Source of the DNA: an uncultured Oscillospiraceae bacterium
GTDB taxonomy: Bacteria; Bacillota; Clostridia; Oscillospirales; Oscillospiraceae
Direction of reading: 5' to 3'
Assembly: GCA_934533005.1 (NCBI GenBank)
Contig: CAKTBC010000070.1
Location: 1-9,998 of the forward strand
Length of the DNA: 9,998 nt
The notes beneath the pieces were generated by a model, which ran no database searches, was not told where the DNA came from, and worked only from the letters and a program-made list of their open reading frames with translations. The translations under genes were made by a program, and so were the position numbers. This document shows positions 1 through 5,449 of the stretch, piece by piece (position 1 is the stretch's first letter; each line of letters opens with the position of its first letter).

Positions 1-575
1 AGCGGCTCCTTCCCGTACCGGCTGCCGCAGAACCTGCGGAACTTCGCGTTCGCGTCGAGCTTGGAGATATCCACGTCCGGGTGCTCCCGGACGAATGCCG
101 CGGCGTCCTGGGCGATCCAGTCCTTCTGCCGCTCTGCCTCGGCGTCGGCCTTCTCCCGCTCGGCCCGCTCGCGCTTCTGTTTGCGGACGACCTCTTTTGC
201 GTCCTCTTCCTCCTCCAGATCCTGCACGGTGCGCCCGCTCTCCGCCGCGGCCTTCTTGAGCCGCGCCTCGCGCGCCTTGTCGGCATAGCTCTCCAGCACG
301 TCCAGCGAGTCGATCGCCCCGCCGCCGTCCGGATCGCTCAGCCCGAGCTTGGCAAGCGCGCTCTGGTAGCGCTCCTCGGCGCGTCGGAATCCGGCGGATT
401 CTCCCGCCTTGCGCGCCGCCTGGTATCTGGCGTTCTCTTCCCGGCTCTGTCTGGCAGGTTCGGCGGCCTCCTGCTTCTTTTCGCCTGCGTTTTCCGCTTC
501 AGCGCCGGTCTCTGCGGTCACGACTCCGCCCTCCGAGCCCTCCTCCGGAGTTACGGCTTCCATGTTCTCGTCCAT
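1..575 (-). CDS. Scaffold-like phage head protein, 3' part outside the window
   Basis: The frame is open from an ATG at 575 to the left edge, about 191 codons, and the C-terminus is missing. A ribosome binding site AAAGGA lies five bases upstream of the ATG. The first 45 residues are acidic and rich in E, A and G. A QSREENARYQAARKAGE segment follows (about residues 43-59). Residues 100-155 are strongly charged (K/E/R/A) and should form a coiled coil, with VREHPDVDISKL near the cut end. Acidic, Ala-rich, coiled-coil proteins with a REENARY-type segment are, as I recall, annotated as scaffolding proteins in phages of Clostridia, where they guide capsid assembly. It lies downstream of the terminase genes but behind a terminator, so it probably has its own promoter. 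The scaffold role is inferred from composition and position only. Confidence 0.6.
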   Translation of the reverse strand, partial: MDENMEAVTPEEGSEGGVVTAETGAEAENAGEKKQEAAEPARQSREENARYQAARKAGESAGFRRAEERYQSALAKLGLSDPDGGGAIDSLDVLESYADKAREARLKKAAAESGRTVQDLEEEEDAKEVVRKQKRERAEREKADAEAERQKDWIAQDAAAFVREHPDVDISKLDANAKFRRFCGSRYGKEP

Positions 576-730
576 GTGGGTCCTTTCTGCGACTGTGCTG
601 CCGTCGCCGCGATGTATTTTTCTTGCTGATTAAAGGCTAACTCGAAATATCTGTCCGTGCTCGGCGACTTTTTTGTGAACTTTTCACGAATCGTCAAACC
701 CGTTGAAGCAGCAGGCGTTTCCAGCCACGA

Positions 731-764
731 AAATAGAAAAACCGGAGCGGCTTCCCGCTCCGGT
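731..764 (-). terminator. Intrinsic terminator of the Rep-terminase transcript
   Basis: Bases 741-750 (ACCGGAGCGG) pair perfectly with 755-764 (CCGCTCCGGT) around a four-base loop. Read on the minus strand, the stem is followed by a T-rich tract (TTTTTCTATTT, 741 down to 731). There is no T tract on the plus-strand side, so it works for leftward transcription. It would end the transcript carrying the Rep, HTH and terminase genes before the scaffold-like gene. Confidence 0.88.
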
Positions 765-834
765 CGAAAAATTTCTGTGAAATATTACTCCCTGTATAAT
801 AGCTAATCGCAGCGCGTTCTCTCCCGCCTCGGTA

Positions 835-885
835 AGGCTCCCTTGTGCAAAGGGAGCTGTCGGCGGAGCCGACTGAGGGATTGTC
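835..885 (-). repeat. 51-bp double-hairpin interspersed repeat, copy 1
   Basis: Two adjacent hairpins. The first pairs GCTCCCTT (837-844) with AAGGGAGC (850-857) around GTGCA. The second pairs GTCGGC (859-864) with GCCGAC (868-873) around GGA. They are followed by GAGGGATTGTC. The second copy at 3258-3308 aligns without gaps, and its stems differ by changes that keep the pairing. I recall this type of repeat (a core near CTCCCTTGTGCAAAGGGAG ending in GAGGGATTGT) as scattered through Oscillospiraceae genomes. Read on the minus strand it begins directly after the terL stop codon. Confidence 0.85.
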
Positions 886-886
886 A

Positions 887-2512
887 TCACCACGCCTTCC
901 TTGCCCTCTTCTGCCGCTTCATCTGGTCGATGAGCTTCTCCCGCGGCTTTTCCGGCTCTGTGAGCACCGTCATCCGCTGCTGATGCCGCACGGCGTAGGT
1001 GATCGCCGCGCCCATCACAAGGTCGTCGTGCTTCCCGGCGAGCGCCTCCGGCCGGTGATCCTCGTTGTAGCAGAACGTCAGCATTTCCTCGAGCAGCTCC
1101 CGGTCGGTGAACCACTCCGGATGCGAGGAGAACACCTCCACCAGATTCGCAATGGCCCGCGGACGGCTCTGCCGGTCGGTGCGGAATCCGTAGCTCTTCC
1201 TCATCTGCCGCGTGTAGGTGTCCTCCCGCTCGCGGCTGTACTGATTCGGGTACTCCATTTCCTGCAGCTTCATCACCGGGTAGGTGGAAAAGTTCGTCTC
1301 GATGGCGACGAGCGCATCGTTGTAGAACCTCCCGAGCGCATAAATCTGCCGGACGTATTCCGGCTCGCTGTATTTCTGCCGGAGCTTGGCAGCGATCCTC
1401 CCCGTCACGTTGTCGATGACGATCGCCGTGAAGTAGTCCGAGCCCTCGCCCGCCGTGTCGCCGCCGAGCACATACGGAACGCCCTCCTCCGGCAGCTCGT
1501 AGAGCGTGATCGCGCCGGTCTCGCTCTCCGTCCACTCGCCGTCTGTAAACTCCCCGCGCCCGGCGGGTCCGGGCAGCCGCTCCAGCCGGAGCACGATCTG
1601 CTCGTTGTCGAATACGCCCGTGCCGCTGTGGAGAAACGCCTCGCCGGGAGAGGCGGGATATTCCTGCCGGAACATGTCCAGGCTCCCGCCGCAGTTGTTC
1701 GCAATGCACCACCGCCGCCATTGGAGCTGCTCGTCCGTCAGCTGATACGCTGCCTTGAGATCCCGCTCCTCCGGCGTCCATTCCGTCCCCGGCACGACCG
1801 GCATCGAGTAGTCCGGGTTTTCAAACCACGCGAAGAACACCGGCTCAAAGTCGTTCTCCCCAGCAACGGCGGCGTCCCAGCGCTCCTTGAAGTCCTCAAA
1901 GCCGTTCGCCGTGCTCTCGATGACGACCATCGTGCCCGGCAGGCTCGGCACGGCCTGTAAAATACCGGCAAGCGTGGAGGCTTTCCCGTCCGCGCCGTCC
2001 GGCCAGAAGGCGTACTCCGAAAGATGCACGCATTGCAGCGTGTCGCTTCGTCCGATGCCGCGCCCGCCCGCCGTGGCGCAGCGGATCCGGGAGCGCAGCC
2101 CCGGCCTTGCCTCCCGCTCGCTGCGGAGCTTCGACGGGTTCTCGAATACCAGCTCCTGCGCGTTCGAGGCGCGCAGCATCGGCTTCACCGGCGCTGGCAG
2201 CTCGTCGTAGAACAGCTTGCTCATCCGGAAAAGGTTCGCCGTCGCGTCCTCGCGGTGCGCAACGATCAGCGCGTTTACGTTCTTTCGCGTCGCGCAGGCA
2301 TGGAAGATGAGGCCCTCCGTCAGCGTGGAAAAGCCGAGCTGCCGGGCCTTGAGAATGATGAGCCGGACGGGCTTTCCGGCGTCCTGCTGCCGCTTCGCCA
2401 CGGCGTAGAGCTTCCTTTGCGCGTCGTTCAGCCGGAACGGCACGACCGTCCCGCTCTTCGTCTTGATCTTGAGGCAATTCTCGATGTAGTCCATAGCTAT
2501 GCACGGGTTCAC
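887..2512 (-). CDS. terL: Terminase large subunit (packaging ATPase and nuclease)
   Basis: A 541-residue protein, normal length for a phage large terminase, which packages DNA into the prohead using ATP and cuts genome ends. The N-terminal ATPase shows a Walker A-like loop KARQLGFST (residues 55-63), an AHRED segment (85-89) and a Walker B strand MVVIES (195-200) with the catalytic Glu at 199. The C-terminal RNase H-like nuclease shows GGDTAGEGSD (350-359, Asp352), ETN (405-407) and HDDLVM (495-500), giving the acidic residues that bind metal. The GTG start at 2512 overlaps the terS stop (GTGA) and has GGAGGG nine bases upstream. The next in-frame ATG (2494) is farther from that site. The tail is basic (KRQKRARKAW). 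The stop is followed at once by a hairpin repeat and then a terminator. Confidence 0.95.
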   Translation of the reverse strand: MNPCIAMDYIENCLKIKTKSGTVVPFRLNDAQRKLYAVAKRQQDAGKPVRLIILKARQLGFSTLTEGLIFHACATRKNVNALIVAHREDATANLFRMSKLFYDELPAPVKPMLRASNAQELVFENPSKLRSEREARPGLRSRIRCATAGGRGIGRSDTLQCVHLSEYAFWPDGADGKASTLAGILQAVPSLPGTMVVIESTANGFEDFKERWDAAVAGENDFEPVFFAWFENPDYSMPVVPGTEWTPEERDLKAAYQLTDEQLQWRRWCIANNCGGSLDMFRQEYPASPGEAFLHSGTGVFDNEQIVLRLERLPGPAGRGEFTDGEWTESETGAITLYELPEEGVPYVLGGDTAGEGSDYFTAIVIDNVTGRIAAKLRQKYSEPEYVRQIYALGRFYNDALVAIETNFSTYPVMKLQEMEYPNQYSREREDTYTRQMRKSYGFRTDRQSRPRAIANLVEVFSSHPEWFTDRELLEEMLTFCYNEDHRPEALAGKHDDLVMGAAITYAVRHQQRMTVLTEPEKPREKLIDQMKRQKRARKAW

Positions 2513-2952
2513 AGCTTCGATCCCTCCTGCCTTGCGAGCCAGTCCTCAATGCTCTCGGCGGCTGTCTGCTCCCCCTCGGCAAAGTCCATGTGTTCGGCAA
2601 GCTCATGCAGCGCACGGATCGCGCCGTTCGCGTCAAATTCCCAGAATCCGTTCGGCTCCTTCTGCCGCGTCTCCGGGTTCCACTCCAGCACCGGCGTCTT
2701 CTGCGTGCAGCGCTCCACGATCTCCACCAGCCGCCGCCCGATCCACGCCTTCGATATGCCCATCTCGTCAAAGAGCTTCTTCTCCAGCTCCCGCCGGTAT
2801 TCAATGACGCCCGGCATTTTGAGCGTCTTCGAGGCCGTCGAGGCCGCGCTCTTCGCGCTGTACCCCGCGGCGATGGCGGCGTCCGTGGCGTCGCCGGAGC
2901 GCAAATACTCCTGCACGAACTTCTTCTGCCGCGGTGTGATGTCTCTTGCCAT
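2509..2952 (-). CDS. terS: Terminase small subunit (Terminase_2 type)
   Basis: A 147-residue protein. The N-terminal segment ITPRQKKFVQEYLRSGDATDAAIAAGYS (residues 5-32) is the classic Terminase_2 signature, an HTH-like DNA-binding region. Small terminases recognise the packaging start site on the phage DNA and recruit the large subunit. The C-terminal half carries the helices expected for oligomerisation, and its acidic end (residues 116-140) may contact TerL. The gene overlaps terL by four bases and follows the small HTH gene after 12 bases, so all three are co-transcribed. The ATG has a GGAGGGAGAAGC leader immediately upstream. Confidence 0.93.
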   Translation of the reverse strand: MARDITPRQKKFVQEYLRSGDATDAAIAAGYSAKSAASTASKTLKMPGVIEYRRELEKKLFDEMGISKAWIGRRLVEIVERCTQKTPVLEWNPETRQKEPNGFWEFDANGAIRALHELAEHMDFAEGEQTAAESIEDWLARQEGSKL

Positions 2953-2964
2953 GCTTCTCCCTCC

Positions 2965-3240
2965 TCACATCGGCCAGTACGCCGCGTAGAAATTCCGGCG
3001 CAGCTCGTAGATCCGGCCCACCGGCACGCTCGTCTCGCGGCTCGCCGTCTCCGGCGATTTGTTTTTCAAGAGGACGGCGATGAGGGCACGCCCCTCGGCC
3101 TGCCCTGTCGCTGTGCGCTCTATCGTTTTCCGGATCTCGTCCTGCGCCGGCGGCGGCAGATTCCGGTACGCCTCCAGAAAGGCGTGAACAATGCGTTGCT
3201 GCCAGACCGCCCCGCAGCCCTTCATCGGCCGGAATTTCAA
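2965..3240 (-). CDS. Small HTH-type DNA-binding protein upstream of terminase
   Basis: A 91-residue protein that I cannot assign to a named family. Residues 52-85 (ALIAVLLKNKSPETASRETSV, then PVGRIYELRRNFY) look like a helix-turn-helix of the sigma region 4 or ArpU type. Residues 10-45 are helical and polar. The start is a TTG at 3240 whose TTGA overlaps the Rep stop codon, with AAGGAGG seven bases upstream. The next ATG (3225) is about 22 bases from that site and less likely. Its place directly before terS suggests a regulator of late genes or an accessory to DNA recognition in packaging; this is inference. Confidence 0.7.
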   Translation of the reverse strand: MKFRPMKGCGAVWQQRIVHAFLEAYRNLPPPAQDEIRKTIERTATGQAEGRALIAVLLKNKSPETASRETSVPVGRIYELRRNFYAAYWPM

Positions 3241-4082
3241 TTCTTCGCCTCCTTTTTAGCCTCCCTTGTGCAAAGGGAGGTGGCGGCATCGCCGCCGGAG
3301 GGATTGTCGCCCTGGTTGACATTTGTTTTAACAGAACGCGCAGAGACGCGCGCGCCGTTGCCTTTTCTTTCCTTCTCCGGTCGAATATAGCGGATATACT
3401 CCGAGGTAAACCCGCTCTCGTAATCCCGTGTTTTATGCTGCTCACAGATGATCGCGTCTTTCGGGAGTTCGATCTTGCTGTTGATGTACACCGGCACCGG
3501 TTCCGTATAGACAGGCTTTTCTAACCCGCGGCTCGTGTGGTATTTCTTTTTCCCCGGTACGCCCTTGGCGTTTCGTATCATATACTCTGCAATCTTGACA
3601 TGATCCTTCCGTCCGTCAAGACGGCGGTACGTCACCGCCTCCTGTGGCCAGAGAGCGCAGACGAGCTCATAGTCCGCCGCCGGCATGACGAGATGAAAAT
3701 GTGGCCGGGCATCGTTTCCGTCCTCATCTTTCCGGCCTTGGGAGTAAACGAACTTGATGTTCGCCCTTTGTTCCTTCCGATACGACTCGCGGAGCTTTCG
3801 GAGGAACCGGTTGAACGCCGTTTGAGCGGTCTCCCAGTTTATTTCTTCCTTCCCCGGAAAAGTAAGGGTGAGCCACAGATCCCCCATCCGGAAATTGCAG
3901 TTGAGCACTCGGGTGAGTTTCTTTATGGCGTCCGTCTCGTTGCGTTTGATTTTTTCAATACTCGACTTTTTCGCCTTTGTTCCCCGCCGAACGCGCTGGC
4001 CGCCTCTCTTTGTCGGCATCCAGCCGCGGCGGATCTCCGTCACCGGTCCCGAAATGATCTTGTACTCCATGTAAGCCGTCAC
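3237..4082 (-). CDS. HUH (rolling-circle) Rep-like endonuclease
   Basis: A 281-residue protein with the three motifs of Y1 HUH endonucleases: motif 1 LWLTLTF (69-75), motif 2 RPHFHLVM (126-133) with metal-binding His128 and His130, and motif 3 KIAEYMIRNAK (163-173) with Tyr167 as the probable nicking residue. Such proteins nick one strand at an origin and stay covalently joined to the 5' end. The N-terminus is basic (20-60) and TSRGLEKPVYTEP (183-195) matches what I recall of Rep-like proteins from Clostridia. The GTG at 4082 has GGAGG nine bases upstream; an ATG at 4070 is an alternative with AAAGGAG 11 bases upstream. Residues 259-275 are encoded by a hairpin repeat, so the tail is probably not ancestral. 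A perfect palindrome lies upstream of the gene. Its role in a tailed phage is uncertain. Confidence 0.82.
   Translation of the reverse strand: MTAYMEYKIISGPVTEIRRGWMPTKRGGQRVRRGTKAKKSSIEKIKRNETDAIKKLTRVLNCNFRMGDLWLTLTFPGKEEINWETAQTAFNRFLRKLRESYRKEQRANIKFVYSQGRKDEDGNDARPHFHLVMPAADYELVCALWPQEAVTYRRLDGRKDHVKIAEYMIRNAKGVPGKKKYHTSRGLEKPVYTEPVPVYINSKIELPKDAIICEQHKTRDYESGFTSEYIRYIRPEKERKGNGARVSARSVKTNVNQGDNPSGGDAATSLCTREAKKEAKN
3258..3308 (-). repeat. 51-bp double-hairpin interspersed repeat, copy 2 (inside the Rep gene)
   Basis: Same orientation and length as the copy at 835-885. The stems are CCTCCCTT/AAGGGAGG (3260-3267 with 3273-3280, loop GTGCA) and GGCGGC/GCCGCC (3282-3287 with 3291-3296, loop ATC). 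Compared with copy 1, paired positions changed together (GTCGGC/GCCGAC against GGCGGC/GCCGCC). It is 17 codons long and in frame, and encodes DNPSGGDAATSLCTREA near the Rep C-terminus. Confidence 0.85.
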
Positions 4083-4129
4083 TCCTTTTATCCTCCGTCC
4101 TAAAGATAGCCTTTTAACAGGTCCGCAAA

Positions 4130-4153
4130 AATTCGCGCACGCGCACGCGAATT
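4130..4153. promoter_or_regulatory. Perfect 8-bp inverted repeat upstream of the Rep-like gene
   Basis: AATTCGCG (4130-4137) and CGCGAATT (4146-4153) are exact inverted repeats separated by CACGCGCA, and the centre also holds an iterated CGCACG unit. On the minus strand a TATAAT (4156-4151) overlaps its edge, though no good -35 lies 16-18 bases upstream. It could be an operator for the Rep transcript, a Rep binding or nicking hairpin, or a leader hairpin. Which one cannot be told from sequence alone. Confidence 0.5.
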
Positions 4154-4222
4154 ATATAGGTATCGCCGCAGGCTTTTCCGCCCTCATTTCCGCCGCCGCG
4201 CCCCGGCAGCAGAAATCAAACC

Positions 4223-4232
4223 GGAAATTTCC
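4223..4232. repeat. 10-bp palindrome upstream of the DUF4160 promoter
   Basis: GGAAATTTCC is a perfect palindrome 12 bases upstream of the -35 hexamer of the DUF4160-DUF2442 promoter. It may be a protein binding site, but a 10-bp palindrome can occur by chance. Confidence 0.25.
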
Positions 4233-4244
4233 TCGTTTTTCCTC

Positions 4245-4273
4245 TTGCAAGTGTCACGGTATCGTGATATAAT
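4245..4273 (+). promoter_or_regulatory. Promoter of the DUF4160-DUF2442 cassette with a palindrome in the spacer
   Basis: A -35 TTGCAA (4245-4250) and a consensus -10 TATAAT (4268-4273) are separated by exactly 17 bases. Within the spacer TCACG (4254-4258) and CGTGA (4263-4267) form an inverted repeat around GTAT. A repressor bound there would block RNA polymerase, as expected for an autoregulated toxin-antitoxin operon. The start codon at 4302 follows an AAAGGAGG site (4287-4294). The role as operator is inference. Confidence 0.8.
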
Positions 4274-4301
4274 ATAGTCAGAAACGAAAGGAGGCAATAT
4301 C

Positions 4302-4556
4302 ATGCCGGTAATCGCCCGATTTTATGGGATCATCGTGAAGATGTATCTTCTCGGCGGGGAGCATAATCCCCCGCACGTCCACATTCTCTATGGGGAAAAG
4401 AACGGTGTCCTTGATCTCAATACGCTCACGTTCAAAGAATGCGACCTCCCCGCAAAGGCCCGCGCGCTCGTCCTCGAATGGGCTTCCGCGTACCAGCAGG
4501 AGCTTCTCACCATGTGGAAAACGCAGTCGTTCCGCGTGCTCCCGCCTCTGGAATGA
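4302..4556 (+). CDS. DUF4160 protein, predicted toxin-antitoxin partner
   Basis: An 84-residue protein starting at an ATG seven bases after AAAGGAGG. The signature HNPPHVHILYGEK (residues 21-33) and the opening MPVIARFYGIIVKMY identify DUF4160. The C-terminal helix (AKARALVLEWASAYQQELLTMW, about 51-72) is also typical. The biochemical activity is unknown. In many bacteria DUF4160 genes sit directly before DUF2442 genes, and the pair is predicted to be a toxin-antitoxin system; here the spacing is 31 bases. Which partner is toxic is not shown by the sequence. The two genes are the only plus-strand genes in the window. Confidence 0.85.
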   Translation: MPVIARFYGIIVKMYLLGGEHNPPHVHILYGEKNGVLDLNTLTFKECDLPAKARALVLEWASAYQQELLTMWKTQSFRVLPPLE

Positions 4557-4587
4557 GGCCGGGAGCTTTCCGTAAAGGAGGTATCTC

Positions 4588-5022
4588 ATGTTTCACAAGC
4601 TCAAATCCGTCACGCCGCTTCCGGACTATACGCTCCTCGCCAATTTCTCGGACGGCTCCGTGAAATCCTACGACTTCCGCCCGCTCCTCGACCGCATGGA
4701 GGTCTACGCCCCGCTGCGGGAGTCTCCCGCGTTCTGGGCATCCGCCGCCGTCGATCCCGGCGGCTACGGCGTTTCGTGGTCGGACGAGATCGACATCTCT
4801 GCCGAGGAGCTGTGGGAGCACGGCGTCGCCGCCGAAAGTCCGTTCTCCGGTCTGCTCTCGTTCGCCGACGCCACCGGCCTATGGGGTCTCAGCGAAAGCG
4901 CCCTGCGCAAAGCCGTGGAATACCGGAAGCTCACCGTCGGCGTCGATGTCCAGAAATTCGGCAAGCAATGGGTCGTCACCCGCTCCGCCATGGAACGCGA
5001 GTACGGCCGTCCCTCTCATTAA
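4588..5022 (+). CDS. DUF2442 protein with C-terminal helix-turn-helix, predicted antitoxin
   Basis: A 144-residue protein with AAGGAGG six bases before the ATG. Residues 1-80 are DUF2442 (HKLKSVTPLPDYTLLANFSDG, YDFRPLL, GGYGVSWSDEIDISAEELWEHG). Residues 90-140 form a second domain with LWGLSESALRKAVEYRKL and FGKQWVVTRSAMEREYG, the pattern of an excisionase/MerR-like helix-turn-helix that I recall in antitoxin-like proteins of Clostridia. DUF2442 alone is usually near 80-90 residues, so this is a two-domain version. The DNA-binding domain suits a repressor acting at the palindrome in the promoter at 4245-4273. Domain identity is well supported; the antitoxin role and operator binding are inferred. 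Confidence 0.85.
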   Translation: MFHKLKSVTPLPDYTLLANFSDGSVKSYDFRPLLDRMEVYAPLRESPAFWASAAVDPGGYGVSWSDEIDISAEELWEHGVAAESPFSGLLSFADATGLWGLSESALRKAVEYRKLTVGVDVQKFGKQWVVTRSAMEREYGRPSH

Positions 5023-5040
5023 CCCCCGTCATACGCCGCC

Positions 5041-5068
5041 GCCCGCCGGTCTCCCGGCGGGCTTTTTT
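5041..5068 (+). terminator. Intrinsic terminator of the DUF4160-DUF2442 cassette
   Basis: GCCCGCCGG (5041-5049) pairs perfectly with CCGGCGGGC (5054-5062) around TCTC and is followed by six T residues (5063-5068). It starts 18 bases after the DUF2442 stop. There is no T tract on the minus-strand side, so the converging DUF6275 operon is probably not stopped here. Confidence 0.92.
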
Positions 5069-5074
5069 CGCATT

Positions 5075-5449
5075 TCAGACGGCAAAGCAGATGTTCTCGA
5101 ACTTCTTGTAGGCGTCCAGATAGATCTCGTTCTTCGCCTTGTTGTATGTTACTTCGTAGTACATGCCATCCGGCAGCGTCGTCGAGAGAAGCGCCTTCGC
5201 GTTCCCGAGAATGTATGCGTTCCAAACCACAAACACATCAAAGGCCGGCGCTTTGTCCGCTTTGTCCAGGTGATCCGCGGTGTACTCCCGCACGAGTTTC
5301 TTTGCCTTCTCCGTAAATTCCGTGTTTCCCATGTCCTTTTGTTCCTCCTTCCTCTGAAAATAGTTCATCGGCGTGCCCGGATAGCAGAAACAGCAGGGCT
5401 TGTTACCCATTGCGCTCGGCGGCCAGTTGACGCACTCTTCACACCTCAT
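5075..5449 (-). CDS. DUF6275 phage protein with Cys-rich N-terminal extension
   Basis: Residues 40-124 match what I know of DUF6275, a phage family of unknown function: EFTEKAKKLVREYTADHLDK, VFVVWNAYILGNAKALLST, and DGMYYEVTYNKAKNEIYLDAYKKFE. Residues 1-39 are a separate Cys-rich piece (Cys3, 6, 19, 20, 22, then YPGTPMNYF) that could bind zinc. The ATG at 5449 overlaps the Tad2 stop (ATGA), so the long form would be translationally coupled. An internal ATG at 5332, with AAGGAGG 11 bases upstream, gives an 85-residue product of normal DUF6275 length. Both forms may be made, or only the short one. It is the last gene of the right-hand operon. Confidence 0.82.
   Translation of the reverse strand: MRCEECVNWPPSAMGNKPCCFCYPGTPMNYFQRKEEQKDMGNTEFTEKAKKLVREYTADHLDKADKAPAFDVFVVWNAYILGNAKALLSTTLPDGMYYEVTYNKAKNEIYLDAYKKFENICFAV
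5344..5350 (-). promoter_or_regulatory. Internal ribosome binding site for the short DUF6275 form
   Basis: AAGGAGG on the minus strand lies inside the open frame, 11 bases before the ATG at 5332. It supports initiation at the DUF6275 domain itself, independent of the coupled start at 5449. Confidence 0.65.

Larger units (their letters stand above)
576..886. other. Intergenic region between terL and the scaffold-like gene
   Basis: I see no gene in these 311 bases. On the minus strand they hold, in order, a 51-bp double-hairpin repeat just after the terL stop, an intrinsic terminator, a small inverted repeat (GTGAA-CTT-TTCAC, 675-687), and the leader of the scaffold-like gene. A TTGACG at 692-697 (minus strand) has no good -10 at 17 bases, so I cannot point to a convincing promoter for the scaffold-like gene. 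No portal gene is present here. Confidence 0.7.

Noticed and set aside
692..697. TTGACG on the minus strand as a -35 for the scaffold-like gene
   Set aside because: The position 17 bases downstream is AAAAAA, a poor -10, so I do not call a promoter.
795..800. TATAAT on the plus strand near the repeat
   Set aside because: No acceptable -35 lies 16-18 bases upstream, and transcription from it would only run antisense into terL.
684..1781. Minus-strand open frame of 365 codons overlapping terL and the repeat
   Set aside because: It is a shifted frame of terL, rich in Ala/Arg/Gly, that runs through the hairpin repeat and terminator into non-coding DNA.
845..1960. Long plus-strand open frame of 371 codons across the terL region
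   Set aside because: It lies opposite terL, which has clear terminase motifs. GC-rich codon bias leaves the opposite frame open, and its product is low-complexity Leu/Arg/Val-rich sequence with no domain.
2024..2989. Plus-strand open frame of 321 codons
   Set aside because: It is antisense to the terminase genes, lacks a sensible ribosome binding site and shows no recognisable domain.
3237..4082. Reading the Rep-like protein as a transposase or relaxase of an inserted element
   Set aside because: The single motif-3 tyrosine and HxH motif fit either group, but there are no flanking element ends visible and the gene is coupled to the HTH and terminase genes, so Rep-like is the safer name.
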